The position numbers were made by a program, and so were the translations under genes. Shown piece after piece: positions 42,126 to 51,571 of a stretch of 64,000 nucleotides of DNA. This DNA comes from Thermoguttaceae bacterium (lineage in GTDB: Bacteria; Planctomycetota; Planctomycetia; Pirellulales; Thermoguttaceae). How positions within the stretch are numbered: the stretch's first letter is position 1; every line of letters begins with the position of its first letter. Below the pieces are notes generated by a model, which did not search any database, was not told where the DNA came from, and saw nothing but the letters and a program-made list of their open reading frames with translations. Location of the stretch: assembly GCA_017408405.1 (NCBI GenBank), contig JAFQUP010000005.1:17245-81244 (forward strand). Direction: 5' to 3'.

Positions 42126-45100
42126 ATGGATTTTATTCGTTTTTCGATTCAAAACCCGGTAAAAATCGCGGTTTTCATTATCATGATCCTGATTTTTGGG
42201 GTCATTGCTCTGGAACAGATCCCCATTCAGCTCACGCCGGACGTAGATCGGCCAACCATTACCGTCTCTACTTCATGGACAGGCAGAAGTCCAGAGGAAG
42301 TAGAAGAATCCATTATCCTGGAACAGGAAGAAAAGCTCAAGTCCATTCAGGGACTTTGGAAAATGACATCTACTGCCCGTCTTGGCCGCGGATTCATTAA
42401 ACTGGAATTTAACGTTGGCACCGACAAACCGCGCGCGCTTCAAGAAGTCGCGAACAGTCTGGATGAGGTAAAAGAATACCCGGAAAATGTGGACCGGCCT
42501 GTTATCCGAATGCAGGATTCTGCCAGTGATGACGCTGTCATCTATATGATGCTCACGGCAGAAGACACTTCTTTCGAAGTGGCTGAAATTTACGATTTTG
42601 CGGACCGGTACATTAAGCCGCCGTTTGAACGTATTCTTGGCGTCGCGGAAGTTGAAATCCGCGGTGGACGCGAACACGAGCTTCATGTCCGTTTTGATCC
42701 GTATAAACTGGCGCAGCATGAAATCAGCCCCGTTGAACTGGTCAACGCGCTGCGTTCGGACAATGTGAATGAATCTGCCGGAGATATGCCGGGAGGGCGT
42801 TTGGATTACCGATACCGAATTCTTGGGCAGTATCGTTCCCTGGAGCCTATTTTGAAAACCGTCATCAAGCGTGATGTCAATGGTGTTCCGATTCTGATCG
42901 AGGACGTGGCCATTCCGGAACTTGTGCTTGAAAAAAGTGTCCACTTTAACCAGAGTAAGGGACAGACTTCAATGTCAGTCTTTATCAAACGCGAAACCGG
43001 CTCCAACGTCCTGGACATTGTGGAGCAGGTCAAAAAGCGTGTTAGCGAGATGAACGCTCCCGGAGGAACACTCAAGCGTTTCCATCATGACCGATACGGG
43101 CTGAAACTTCATATCACCTATGAAGATGGGAACTATATTAATCTCGCTATCGCAAACGTTTTGAACAGTCTTTACTCTGGTGGTTTTCTCGCGGTTCTCT
43201 GCCTTTTGATTTTCCTCCGCAGTTTCCGTCCGACACTGATCATTGCCGTGGCTATTCCGCTTTCTGTCATTGGCACTTTCGTCATTCTCTGGGCGGCAGG
43301 CCGCAACCTAAACGTAATTTCACTTGCCGGTTTGAGTTTCGCGACTGGAATGGTCGTTGACAACGCGATCGTTGTGCTCGAAAATACGGACCGTCACCTC
43401 TCCAACGGAGAACCATTAGGAAAAGCGTGCTATCTTGCCGTTAAAGAGGTCTGGGGAGCTCTTCTTTCCTCGACGCTCACGACAATTGCCGTATTCGCGC
43501 CGATTCTGACGATTCAGGAAGAAGCAGGTCAATTATTCTACGATCTGGCTCTGGCAATCTGCTCCTCCGTCGGGCTTTCACTTATCGTTGCCGTCACGAT
43601 TATTCCGTGTGCCTGCTCGAAATTCATGAAACCGCCCAAAGAAACTCATGGGTTCAAAAAATTTGCCCTCAACTTCTTTGGAATTGTTCCTTTCTTTGGG
43701 AAGATCAGCGACAAATACGCGGATTTCATTTTCATGCTGACGGCGAAAAACCTTTCCGGCGTTTGGTGCCGAGTTGTTCTGGTCACGAGCATTACCGTCG
43801 CTTCCGTGGCACTTAGTATTCTGCTTATGCCGCCGGCAAGTTACCTTCCCAACGGAAACAAAAACTTTACCTTCGCGCGGCTCATCGTGCCTCCAAGTTA
43901 CTCCTTAATGCAGAACTACACGGTGGGAATGCGTATTGAGGACTACATACGCCCATTCTGGGAAGCTAAAAATACCGAAGAGATGATGGAGTACCTTAAG
44001 AAGAACAACATTCAACTCAGAGACCACCAAACGGGTAAGCCCATTGATCGGGTCCCCAATCTGCGTGATTTCTTCTTTGTCATCGCGAACAATTCGGTCT
44101 TCATGATTGGAATGAGCGGCGACAATCAGAATGTGGCTCCCATTGCGACCATTTTCTCCAACGCGATGAAAGAGATTCCGGGAGCAACAGGAATGACCCG
44201 TCAAGCCTCCATTTTTGGAAAAACCGGCGGTGGTTCAAATGCCGTCACTATTGAAATGTTTGGTGATGATTTGGAAAAACTCCGTCCAAGCGCAACCGCG
44301 GTTCAGGCCAGAATGCAGAAACTCTTCTCAAAATTCTCCGTAACCGCTACGCCACAAAACTTTGACGAAGCAGGACCGGAAATTCACCTGAACGTAAATC
44401 AGGTACGCGCTAAAGACTTGGGGCTGAGCATTAACGACCTGGCAGTCGCGAGCCGTGCCTTCATTGACGGCGCGTTTGTCGGCGACTTCAACTACGAAGG
44501 AATCAATATCGACCTGATCCTCATCCGGGACCCCAGAGTCCATCTGGATCCATCCAAATTTCGGGATCTTCCACTCTCTGTCGTGGACGAAAATGGGAAA
44601 CGTGCGATCATTCCAATTGGGCAGATTCTCGAAGAAGAACTTCACGATTCGACCCAACAGATTCAGCGTATCGAGCAGCAGCGTTCCATCACTCTCACCG
44701 TCACGCCTCCTCCGACCATGGCTTTGGAAGAAGCGGAACAGATTATTACGGAACAGATCGAAGAAGCCCGCCGGGCGGGTGAAGTGCTTCCCGGCATCTT
44801 TTACCGTTATTCCGGAAGCTCTGACCGCCTGACTCAGGTTCGAACGGCACTCATGGGAAAATGGACCGGTATGAATCTGGAATCTATCAAAAGCGTTTTC
44901 CTAAGCAGATTTTTCATCGCGCTTCTGTTGACCTATCTGCTGATGGCCGCTCTGTTTGAGAATTTCATTTATCCGTTGGTCATTCTTTTCAGTGTGCCGC
45001 TGGCCGCGGTTGGCGGATTCATTGGACTTTACTGGCTAAAGCAGGTTGACCCAATGCAGACGCTCGACGTTTTGACGATGCTTGGTTTCGTCATTCTCAT

Positions 45101-45590
45101 CGGAATCGTGGTGAATAACGCGATCCTGCTCGTCTGCCAGGCTCTCAACTATATGCGGGGATTTGGCGAGTCTGAAGAAGACCGAATCCAGCCAATGGAG
45201 CCGCGTGAAGCAATTCGCGAATCGGTAAGGACCCGAATGCGTCCGATTTTCATGACCACTGGAACAAGCGTTTTTGGAATGCTTCCGCTCGTTCTCGGAA
45301 GCGACTCCGGAAGTGAACTTTACCGTGGACTGGGGTCTGTCGTTCTCGGCGGTCTCTCCTTCGCGACTATTTTCACTCTTCTTGTCGTTCCTCTCCTCTT
45401 TAGCCTCGTAATCGACGTATTCGGCGCACCGCCGCCAATGGTCTTCGACTTTGAAGAAGGTGAAAAGAAATCGGAGGAACCCTCAGAAACGGAGTCAGAT
45501 CCAAAATCGGAGGCGGTTTCTGAAGAAAAAATTCAGGAAAATCCCGAAGATAATCCGCCCAATGAATCGATTCTGTCTCCCGTGGTCTGA
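42126..45590 (+). CDS. RND-family efflux permease (AcrB/MexB superfamily)
   Basis: This is an inner-membrane proton-driven exporter of the HAE-RND class, 1,154 residues. The first helix (VKIAVFIIMILIFGVIAL) starts at about residue 11, followed by a large porter domain, helices 2-6 (SLYSGGFLAVLCLLIFL, FATGMVVDNAIVVLEN with the essential Asp pair region), a second porter domain and helices 7-12 (FFIALLLTYLLMAALF, MLGFVILIGIVVNNAILL, TTGTSVFGMLPLVLG). Motifs and order match the family. It begins at ATG 42126; the GTG at 42069 adds residues without support. The C-terminal tail of about 50 residues is acidic and disordered. No membrane-fusion protein or outer-membrane channel is encoded beside it, so it either works with distant partners or acts alone. 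Confidence 0.93.
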   Translation: MDFIRFSIQNPVKIAVFIIMILIFGVIALEQIPIQLTPDVDRPTITVSTSWTGRSPEEVEESIILEQEEKLKSIQGLWKMTSTARLGRGFIKLEFNVGTDKPRALQEVANSLDEVKEYPENVDRPVIRMQDSASDDAVIYMMLTAEDTSFEVAEIYDFADRYIKPPFERILGVAEVEIRGGREHELHVRFDPYKLAQHEISPVELVNALRSDNVNESAGDMPGGRLDYRYRILGQYRSLEPILKTVIKRDVNGVPILIEDVAIPELVLEKSVHFNQSKGQTSMSVFIKRETGSNVLDIVEQVKKRVSEMNAPGGTLKRFHHDRYGLKLHITYEDGNYINLAIANVLNSLYSGGFLAVLCLLIFLRSFRPTLIIAVAIPLSVIGTFVILWAAGRNLNVISLAGLSFATGMVVDNAIVVLENTDRHLSNGEPLGKACYLAVKEVWGALLSSTLTTIAVFAPILTIQEEAGQLFYDLALAICSSVGLSLIVAVTIIPCACSKFMKPPKETHGFKKFALNFFGIVPFFGKISDKYADFIFMLTAKNLSGVWCRVVLVTSITVASVALSILLMPPASYLPNGNKNFTFARLIVPPSYSLMQNYTVGMRIEDYIRPFWEAKNTEEMMEYLKKNNIQLRDHQTGKPIDRVPNLRDFFFVIANNSVFMIGMSGDNQNVAPIATIFSNAMKEIPGATGMTRQASIFGKTGGGSNAVTIEMFGDDLEKLRPSATAVQARMQKLFSKFSVTATPQNFDEAGPEIHLNVNQVRAKDLGLSINDLAVASRAFIDGAFVGDFNYEGINIDLILIRDPRVHLDPSKFRDLPLSVVDENGKRAIIPIGQILEEELHDSTQQIQRIEQQRSITLTVTPPPTMALEEAEQIITEQIEEARRAGEVLPGIFYRYSGSSDRLTQVRTALMGKWTGMNLESIKSVFLSRFFIALLLTYLLMAALFENFIYPLVILFSVPLAAVGGFIGLYWLKQVDPMQTLDVLTMLGFVILIGIVVNNAILLVCQALNYMRGFGESEEDRIQPMEPREAIRESVRTRMRPIFMTTGTSVFGMLPLVLGSDSGSELYRGLGSVVLGGLSFATIFTLLVVPLLFSLVIDVFGAPPPMVFDFEEGEKKSEEPSETESDPKSEAVSEEKIQENPEDNPPNESILSPVV

Positions 45591-45597
45591 CCACCAT

Positions 45598-45634
45598 AAA
45601 AAACGGCGTCTGGTTTCCCCCAAACGCCGTTTTT
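45598..45634. terminator. Bidirectional intrinsic terminator
   Basis: AAAAACGGCGT (45599-45609) pairs with ACGCCGTTTTT (45624-45634). It separates the convergent RND and glycosidase genes. Confidence 0.9.
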
Positions 45635-45647
45635 CGTAAAAAAAGAT

Positions 45648-48149
45648 TCACTCCGAATAAATCGCGAGCCGTCTCATCTTTCCTTCAAAAAAATGTTGCT
45701 TTTCTGAATCACAGCCGACAAAAGGCACTGAATTAATCAAGCTCCGAATAGAAGAGGCAGGACATTCCGCAACCTGCCGCGAGTCCACTGAAAGTACCAG
45801 ACGCTGCCCATCATATCGCGCGGTAATGAGAATCCACTTCCCGAAAGTTACGGGCAATTGGCTGCGAAGAGTCTGTTTTCGATTTGAAAACGTAATTAAT
45901 CCTTCCCCATCCAGCGCGATTTTCACGCCCCCCGTATCATGAAAAAGCACCATCTCTCTTCCCGTTTTCTTTGGCATAATTTCCAGATTGATCCGAAATG
46001 GCCCCACTGGAAACGTGCGGCTCTGAAATCTTCCAAATGTCTTTCCGCTAAATTCCAGAACATTCGCTCCGCTTTCCTCATCCCATATCCATTTTTCCTC
46101 TGAAATCAGCATCGGCAAACGCCATCCAGAGGCCGAAAAGATGATATTTTTCTCCGAATTTTGAGGTTCTTTCAAAGAAAAATCCAACCTGAAATCAGCC
46201 CAGGCAGGAATCTCACGTTCTTCCCAAACCGGTGTTTTCATTCGTGAAATCGCGCGGATCCAGATTCCCCATTCCTCATCAAAATCCGCTCCAGTACGGA
46301 GAATCTTTCGCTTCACCATCTCATCGGACGGGCCTGAAATACGACTGACCGGATTACTCCATGAAACCCCGTCAGAAACATTCGTAAATCGCGCGTAGTA
46401 AACGTCCCATGGAGCTCTTTCCGCCGGAAGCGTCACCTCCCGCCGAAAAACCGGTGCCTTAATATGGCTGATCTCCTCCTCCCAAACAGGCCATCCGTTA
46501 CGCACCAGTTCCAGGCGGCCGGCAGCGGTCCAGGTTTTCAGAAGAATAACTGCTTTTTCTCCTTCCAGACGTAACTCCGCCGGACAGCACGAAAGCTCAC
46601 TCCAGACGGTACGTACCGTTCTCGGTGTCTCAATATGTCCGCAACGGCGAACCATAGGCGGAAGTTCCCGAAACACGCTATCCCATTCTTGACCATTCCT
46701 TTTTTCAGCCGCCTCTTTTTCTGTCATCTTCGCTCCCTGAATACGTACCAGACGCCACGCTTTCATCATTTCTTCCGGCACTCTCAACGTCGTGACCGCC
46801 ATTTTCTCCTTCGGCAGCGGAATTGGAGCAAATTCCTTCAAGAGCTTCCCCTTTTCATCCAGCAGACGCAGGAAAAAAATCTCTTTTTCTGTCGAATATG
46901 AAAAATTCAAAATCTCAAGAGTCCAATCACTCCCGTCAAGTATTTCCTCATGCCAGCCAAGAAGTACCTCCGGCGGACGTTTTGGGGCCGGCTCACCCCG
47001 CCAGAGCCGAATAAACTCCTGATTCAGCCGAAGCAAGGCCGTTCGATTATGAACGGAAGGTTCAAAATGGGTATGTTCCGCGTAGTCATTCCATGTCGTG
47101 ACGCAAACGTGCTCCGCTCCAACCGCCATGGCAGCAGCCCAATTATCGCGCAGTGACCGCGTATTGAGAAATGGACGGTAAAAACCAGTCGCGAACCCAA
47201 GATATCCAGGCGCGATCCCGGCAACAAGCATTTTTTTCCCGCTTTTCTCTGGACTTCCCATGCCGATAATTTCTTTTTCGCTTTTTCGTTCGCTTTCAAA
47301 AATCGCCTCCTTTCCCGCTTGAAGACGATCTTTCATTTCCTCCAGAAAAAATCCGTTGCAGCCGAAATCGTAAATACCGTCACAAACGGAAAGCCAATTC
47401 TGAAGTTCAGCCGGATCTTCCCTCCGAACCCCCTCACGAATCAAACGCGGCAAAACATAAACTGACGTTTCAGGATCCGAATTTAATTCCGCCTGAACTT
47501 TTCCCCAATCCTCCGCGGAAACTCCCAAATTATACGCGAAAATTACCAGTCTGTCATCAACCAGCCAGCTGTTTGGATGATTTCGATACCGTCGGGTAAA
47601 CTCCTGAAGCGACTTGACCAGCTCGGAAACCGTTGAACGGGCATAATTATCGACGCACAGAACTATCTTGAAATCGGTTCCCTCCGCCGCGCGAAAAAAC
47701 CTGCTCATGCTTGAACAGAACGCATCGGTTCGTACGACATCAACCACAAAACCATCCGCTCCGTAAAGCCGGGCAGTATCAATCTGACGACGCACCGCCT
47801 CACCAACTCCGGAATCCCATTGAAGGTTCTTCCCCAAAAGTGTTCGATCCGTTAATGGGTCTGAAAAACGCGGATTTTTGAACCATTCATCGTACCTTCC
47901 GACATGGTCAAATCCCCAGGCAACATAATGAAAAAGGCATAGCTTTTCCGGCCTGGCCTCCGAAAAAAACGCCTGTTCCGTTCTTCCTTCATTTATTTCA
48001 GGGAAAACCATCACGCGCTCCACGGTACTTTCTTCACTTGAATCAATTTTCTCTACCGCGTCTTTCGGTTCAGCCGCCAGACCAACGCCGCAAAACAGAA
48101 AAAAGTCAAAAAGAATTTGAAAAATAATTCCTTTCAGTAGTGAGTTCAT
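45648..48149 (-). CDS. Secreted GH71/GH99-like glycoside hydrolase with LamG-like tail
   Basis: A signal peptide (GIIFQILFDFFLFCGVGLAA) starts this 833-residue exported enzyme. Residues about 60-380 resemble the GH71/GH99-like barrel: LCLFHYVAWGFDHVGRYDE, NLQWDSGVGEAVRRQI, YGADGFVVDVVRTDAF, FKIVLCVDNYA, and VCVTTWNDYAEHTHFEPS at the end of the barrel. Such enzymes act on alpha-glucans, alpha-mannans or related polymers. Middle residues (about 390-640) look like beta-sandwich linker domains. The last 170 residues form a concanavalin-like LamG domain (FRINLEIMPKKTGREMVLFH, WILITARYDGQRLVLSVDS), probably a carbohydrate-binding module. AAAGGA precedes the ATG. Substrate and exact family need a database comparison. 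Confidence 0.78.
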   Translation of the reverse strand: MNSLLKGIIFQILFDFFLFCGVGLAAEPKDAVEKIDSSEESTVERVMVFPEINEGRTEQAFFSEARPEKLCLFHYVAWGFDHVGRYDEWFKNPRFSDPLTDRTLLGKNLQWDSGVGEAVRRQIDTARLYGADGFVVDVVRTDAFCSSMSRFFRAAEGTDFKIVLCVDNYARSTVSELVKSLQEFTRRYRNHPNSWLVDDRLVIFAYNLGVSAEDWGKVQAELNSDPETSVYVLPRLIREGVRREDPAELQNWLSVCDGIYDFGCNGFFLEEMKDRLQAGKEAIFESERKSEKEIIGMGSPEKSGKKMLVAGIAPGYLGFATGFYRPFLNTRSLRDNWAAAMAVGAEHVCVTTWNDYAEHTHFEPSVHNRTALLRLNQEFIRLWRGEPAPKRPPEVLLGWHEEILDGSDWTLEILNFSYSTEKEIFFLRLLDEKGKLLKEFAPIPLPKEKMAVTTLRVPEEMMKAWRLVRIQGAKMTEKEAAEKRNGQEWDSVFRELPPMVRRCGHIETPRTVRTVWSELSCCPAELRLEGEKAVILLKTWTAAGRLELVRNGWPVWEEEISHIKAPVFRREVTLPAERAPWDVYYARFTNVSDGVSWSNPVSRISGPSDEMVKRKILRTGADFDEEWGIWIRAISRMKTPVWEEREIPAWADFRLDFSLKEPQNSEKNIIFSASGWRLPMLISEEKWIWDEESGANVLEFSGKTFGRFQSRTFPVGPFRINLEIMPKKTGREMVLFHDTGGVKIALDGEGLITFSNRKQTLRSQLPVTFGKWILITARYDGQRLVLSVDSRQVAECPASSIRSLINSVPFVGCDSEKQHFFEGKMRRLAIYSE

Positions 48150-48267
48150 TTTTATCCTTTAAATTCCACAAAACTCTCTATCCCAAAAAATCTTTGTTAC
48201 TCTCATGATTTCGTCCTTTTCAAAACCCCCAATAAAAAAATTTGCCTTTTTTTAAAAAAATCAGATA

Positions 48268-48303
48268 GGGGGGCCTTGAAATATTTTCATTTTCGAGTAT
48301 AAA
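48268..48303 (+). promoter_or_regulatory. Promoter of tRNA-Ser
   Basis: A G6 tract (48268-48273), CC, TTGAAA (48276-48281), a 16-bp spacer and TATAAA (48298-48303) precede the tRNA by 15 bp. Confidence 0.75.
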
Positions 48304-48318
48304 TAGTTTATCAAATTT

Positions 48319-48401
48319 GGAAGATAAGCGAATGGCTAGCAGCCTCATTGGAAATGAGGTGCCCCTGTCAGGGGTTGCGAGTTCGAGTCTCGTGTCTTCC
48401 G
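48319..48401 (+). tRNA. tRNA-Ser (GGA)
   Basis: Acceptor GGAAGAT/GTCTTCC, anticodon stem CCTCA/TGAGG with loop TTGGAAA (anticodon GGA), a long variable arm (CCCCTGTCAGGGG) typical of class II tRNAs, T-arm GCGAG TTCGAGT CTCGT, and discriminator G. CCA is not encoded. Confidence 0.96.
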
Positions 48402-48404
48402 CTT

Positions 48405-48434
48405 AAGCCTTGCGTTCGCGCAAGGCTTTTTTTA
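48405..48434 (+). terminator. Intrinsic terminator of tRNA-Ser
   Basis: AAGCCTTGCG-TTCG-CGCAAGGCTT (48405-48428) is a perfect 10-bp stem with a UUCG tetraloop, followed by TTTTT. Confidence 0.95.
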
Positions 48435-48591
48435 TGGACTCCAACTTTTAGCCTTATCATCTGGAATATTTCATCCTGTTTTATTTGCTTCCAATTCCAG
48501 CAGACAGACACACGGTTTTTCAAGATTCATCGCGAAAAAAGCATTTTGAGCCATTTCGCGTTTTCCGCGTCCTTCTTTAATTAATAAAAAA

Positions 48592-48617
48592 CACAGAACG
48601 CCCCAAAACGCTCTGTG
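48592..48617 (-). terminator. Terminator-like hairpin after serC
   Basis: CACAGAACG (48592-48600) pairs with CGCTCTGTG (48609-48617), with one mismatch. On the leftward transcript it is followed by TTTTTTATT. Confidence 0.75.
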
Positions 48618-48671
48618 CTTTTTGTCTCAATAAAAAATCGTTAGGATAAACCAATTAGAGAATATCCGTCA

Positions 48672-49757
48672 TCAGCCGTTTTTCTGCGCGAAATCTTTCA
48701 TGAACGCAGCCAGCTTTTCGACACCTTCCAGCGGCATCGCGTTGTAGATCGAAGCGCGGAAACCGCCAACACTGCGGTGTCCCTTAAGGGATTCAAGTCC
48801 AACGGCCTTGGCATCCGCCAGGAATTTGTCGTTGAGTTCGTCCGTCGCCATTTTGAACGGCACATTCATCAGCGAACGGCATTCCGGTTTGGCATGACCA
48901 AGGTAGAAACCATTGGAATTATCAATCACATCATAGAGAAGCTGTGCTTTTTTCTGGTTCAGCTCGTAAAGTTTGTCGGCACCGCCAATGGTATTCAAAA
49001 TCCAGTCGGTAACGAGTTTCACAACGTAAATCGAGAAGCAGGGCGGAGTATTGAGCATGGAACCGTTTTCCGCCATTTTTTTGTAGGAAAGTACGCCGAG
49101 AAGTCCATCCGCGCTTTCCTCAACCAGATCTTCACGCATGATGACAATCGTGACTCCGGCGGGACCGCAGTTTTTCTGCGCGCAGGCATAAATGCAGCCG
49201 TATTTGCTGATGTCAAGCGGTTTGTACATAAATTCGCTGGAAGCGTCGCAAATCAGCGGAATATTTCCCGTGTTCGGCTCATCTTTGAACTGCACGCCCT
49301 GAATCGTTTCGTTTGAAGTATAGTAAACATAAGCCGCGTTCGGATCCAAATCCAATTCACTATTTTCCGGAGTGCGGACATACCCTTCCGCCTTGCCGTC
49401 CCACGCGCAGCGAAGTGTTCCCTGAGACGCGCCTTCCTTAAACGCTTTCGTGCTCCACGTTCCCGTGCAGATATAGTCAGCGGAACGTCCTTTGAGCAGG
49501 TTCATCGGAACCATACCGAACTGCAGATAAGCGCCGCCCTGAAGGAAAAGCACTTTATAGTTATCCGGAACATTCATCACTTTGCGAATATTGGCTTCTG
49601 TCGCGTCAATAATCGCCTGGAACGTCTTGGAACGGTGGCTGATCTCAAGAATGGATATTCCAGTTCCCGGAAGAGCAAGAAGATCACGCTGAGCTTCTTC
49701 AAGAACCTGAAGCGGTAAAACAGCCGGACCGGCGGAAAAATTAAAAACGCGTTCCAT
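48672..49757 (-). CDS. serC: Phosphoserine aminotransferase
   Basis: SerC converts 3-phosphohydroxypyruvate and glutamate to phosphoserine and 2-oxoglutarate in serine synthesis, using PLP in the cytoplasm. The start at 49757 (MERVFNFSAGPAVLP) is supported by AGGAG and gives 361 residues, the family norm; an upstream in-frame start at 49796 is spurious. The PLP Lys lies in ACAQKNCGPAGVTIVI. Substrate-binding segments include FNFSAGPAVLP, EISHRSKTF and the C-terminal HRSVGGFRASIYNA. It stands alone with its own promoter and terminator. No serA or serB is near. Confidence 0.97.
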   Translation of the reverse strand: MERVFNFSAGPAVLPLQVLEEAQRDLLALPGTGISILEISHRSKTFQAIIDATEANIRKVMNVPDNYKVLFLQGGAYLQFGMVPMNLLKGRSADYICTGTWSTKAFKEGASQGTLRCAWDGKAEGYVRTPENSELDLDPNAAYVYYTSNETIQGVQFKDEPNTGNIPLICDASSEFMYKPLDISKYGCIYACAQKNCGPAGVTIVIMREDLVEESADGLLGVLSYKKMAENGSMLNTPPCFSIYVVKLVTDWILNTIGGADKLYELNQKKAQLLYDVIDNSNGFYLGHAKPECRSLMNVPFKMATDELNDKFLADAKAVGLESLKGHRSVGGFRASIYNAMPLEGVEKLAAFMKDFAQKNG

Positions 49758-49835
49758 TTGAATTCTCCTGTTAGTGAGGGATAAAAGATCAGGCACCTTA
49801 TCTCCATTTTTAACGGTGTCGATTTTACATGGTTT

Positions 49836-49872
49836 ATTTTAACACATTTGAACTTTTTGTCCAGTAGGGGGG
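49836..49872 (-). promoter_or_regulatory. Promoter of serC
   Basis: On the minus strand a C6 tract (49867-49872) precedes TGGACA (49858-49863), a 16-bp spacer and TAAAAT (49836-49841) within GTTAAAATAAA. Confidence 0.7.
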
Positions 49873-49942
49873 ACAGCTATTTGGATAAATTTTTACCAAT
49901 TTTCAGGGAAGTTTGAGAAAAACAAATGAATGACAATAAAAA

Positions 49943-49963
49943 AGGAGACTCATTGAGTCTCCT
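49943..49963 (-). terminator. Intrinsic terminator of the FGE-like gene
   Basis: GGAGACTC (49944-49951) pairs with GAGTCTCC (49955-49962) around a 3-nt loop. On the leftward transcript it is followed by TTTTTTATT. Confidence 0.9.
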
Positions 49964-49994
49964 CTTATTTACTCTCTCACGCGAAAATCAGAAC

Positions 49995-51152
49995 TTAGTT
50001 CTGCTGACGAGCGTTGAGCTTACCGTATTTAACGGCTTCTTCCGGATCCGGCTCGAAAGCCGCGGCCTGGTCTGCCGTCGGAACAGCCAACGGACGCACG
50101 ACACGGAAACCAACTTCCTTCGCGGACGCTTCGTACCAAATGGATTTCGGAATCTGCGGGTCATCCTGGTTCCAGGATTTATTGGAACCAAAACGAACGG
50201 CACTTCGGAGATTTTCCGCGTCATCATACCATGAACCGCCGCGGGCAACGGTCGGATAGCGCTTACGGCCTTCTTTGCTCACAAGCGGATTCTCATTTCC
50301 AGCATCCGCGTAACCATCAACCAGATACTGGTCCAGGCACCATTCACGAACATTTCCGTGCATGTCGTAAAGTCCCCAGGCGTTGGGTTTCTTCTGACCA
50401 ACCTGCTGGTACTTGTCTTCCGCGTTGTCGTAGTACCATGCGTAATCATCAATGTCTTCATCGCCAAAACTATACGGCGTATCAGAACCGGCACGGCAGG
50501 CATATTCCCATTCCGCTTCGGTCGGCAGACGATAGTAACGTCCGGTTTTCGCGGTAAGCCACTTGCAGTACATCTGGGCGGCATAAACAGACATGGCGAT
50601 AGCCGGGCAATTGTCTTTGCCCATATCGAAGGTCATGTCGGTATACGGCGGAGTGGGGCGGACGATACCGTCAGCGAGCGTTTCCAGTTCAGTATCCTGG
50701 AAATTATTGGACTCGCGAATCTGCTTTTCCAAACGAGCGGACCAAGCTTCATATTCTTTCCAGGTCACTTCGCATTTTCCCATCCAGAAGGCATCGACTT
50801 TCACTTCCCGCTGCGGAGTTTCAGCCGCGTTGTCGATTCCCATGTATTCGTCAGCCTCAACGCCGTATTCCTCCAGTTCTTCTTCCGTGGCACCCATCAT
50901 GAAGGATCCGCTCTTAATCGGAACCATGTCGAACGTAATGTCCGTACCCGCGATTTTTTCAGTATACGGCTTCATTTCGTCTTCAGTAGCGGCATCGGCG
51001 TTTTCAACCGGAGCGGCTTTGGTGATTTTTGAGAACCATTCAATAGAATTGACCTGCCACGGACGCACTTCATCAGCCTGGGCCAGAACAGCTCCACCCG
51101 CCAGAACCGCGCAGGAAATCATTCCGCAAAGGATAGGGTGAGTTTTAGACAT
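49995..51152 (-). CDS. Exported formylglycine-generating-enzyme-like (SUMF1) protein
   Basis: A signal peptide (MSKTHPILCGMISCAVLAGG, cut near AQA) exports this 385-residue protein. Residues about 75-360 form the SUMF1/FGE sulfatase-fold domain: DMVPIKSGSFMMGATEEE, VKVDAFWMGKCEVTWKEYEAW, PAIAMSVYAAQMYCKWLTAK, YRLPTEAEWEYACRAG, NAWGLYDMHGNVREWCLD and GGSWYDDAENLRSAVR. True formylglycine-generating enzymes have a pair of Cys in the last segment; here the equivalent positions are not Cys, so sulfatase activation is unlikely. In planctomycetes many such proteins are thought to be binding or scaffold modules. A clear ribosome site (AAAAGGAG) precedes the start and a terminator follows. Confidence 0.9.
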   Translation of the reverse strand: MSKTHPILCGMISCAVLAGGAVLAQADEVRPWQVNSIEWFSKITKAAPVENADAATEDEMKPYTEKIAGTDITFDMVPIKSGSFMMGATEEELEEYGVEADEYMGIDNAAETPQREVKVDAFWMGKCEVTWKEYEAWSARLEKQIRESNNFQDTELETLADGIVRPTPPYTDMTFDMGKDNCPAIAMSVYAAQMYCKWLTAKTGRYYRLPTEAEWEYACRAGSDTPYSFGDEDIDDYAWYYDNAEDKYQQVGQKKPNAWGLYDMHGNVREWCLDQYLVDGYADAGNENPLVSKEGRKRYPTVARGGSWYDDAENLRSAVRFGSNKSWNQDDPQIPKSIWYEASAKEVGFRVVRPLAVPTADQAAAFEPDPEEAVKYGKLNARQQN

Positions 51153-51366
51153 TTAATAAATCTCCTTTTAAGGCAATGGTAAACACACTAAAGGGAACTT
51201 TCCAAAACTCAATCTCCAGAAAAAAGAATAATCCTGATTTTCGTTTTTGTTCCCGAATATCCCGCGTATTTCAGGATACGAGAAATTTCAGGTACCTTTC
51301 AAAATTTCAAAATACGCTCTTTTTTCTCACTGAAAAACAGTTCGTGGAAAGTCTCTAATTTTTTCT

Positions 51367-51399
51367 ATTATACTAGGAATTAAAAATTTTACTAGGGGG
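51367..51399 (-). promoter_or_regulatory. Promoter of the FGE-like gene
   Basis: On the minus strand a C5 tract (51395-51399) is followed by a poor -35 (TAGTAA, 51389-51394), a 16-bp spacer and a perfect TATAAT (51367-51372). The long leader (about 210 nt) holds no visible gene. Confidence 0.55.
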
Positions 51400-51465
51400 A
51401 AGGAAGAAATTTCACCAAATGTCCCAATTTTTCAATAAAAAATCCCCCTGGACCAGTTAAAACAC

Positions 51466-51493
51466 TTGACTTTTCCGGAAATATATTTAAAAT
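51466..51493 (+). promoter_or_regulatory. Promoter of the DnaJ-like gene
   Basis: TTGACT (51466-51471), a 16-bp spacer and TAAAAT (51488-51493) precede the ATG at 51572 by 78 bp. Confidence 0.6.
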
Positions 51494-51571
51494 AAATTCA
51501 TGATGGTTTTCCTGTCAAATCATGCTTTTTTCCCTTTTTTGTTTTTAACACGTCACTTAAAGGAACATTCC

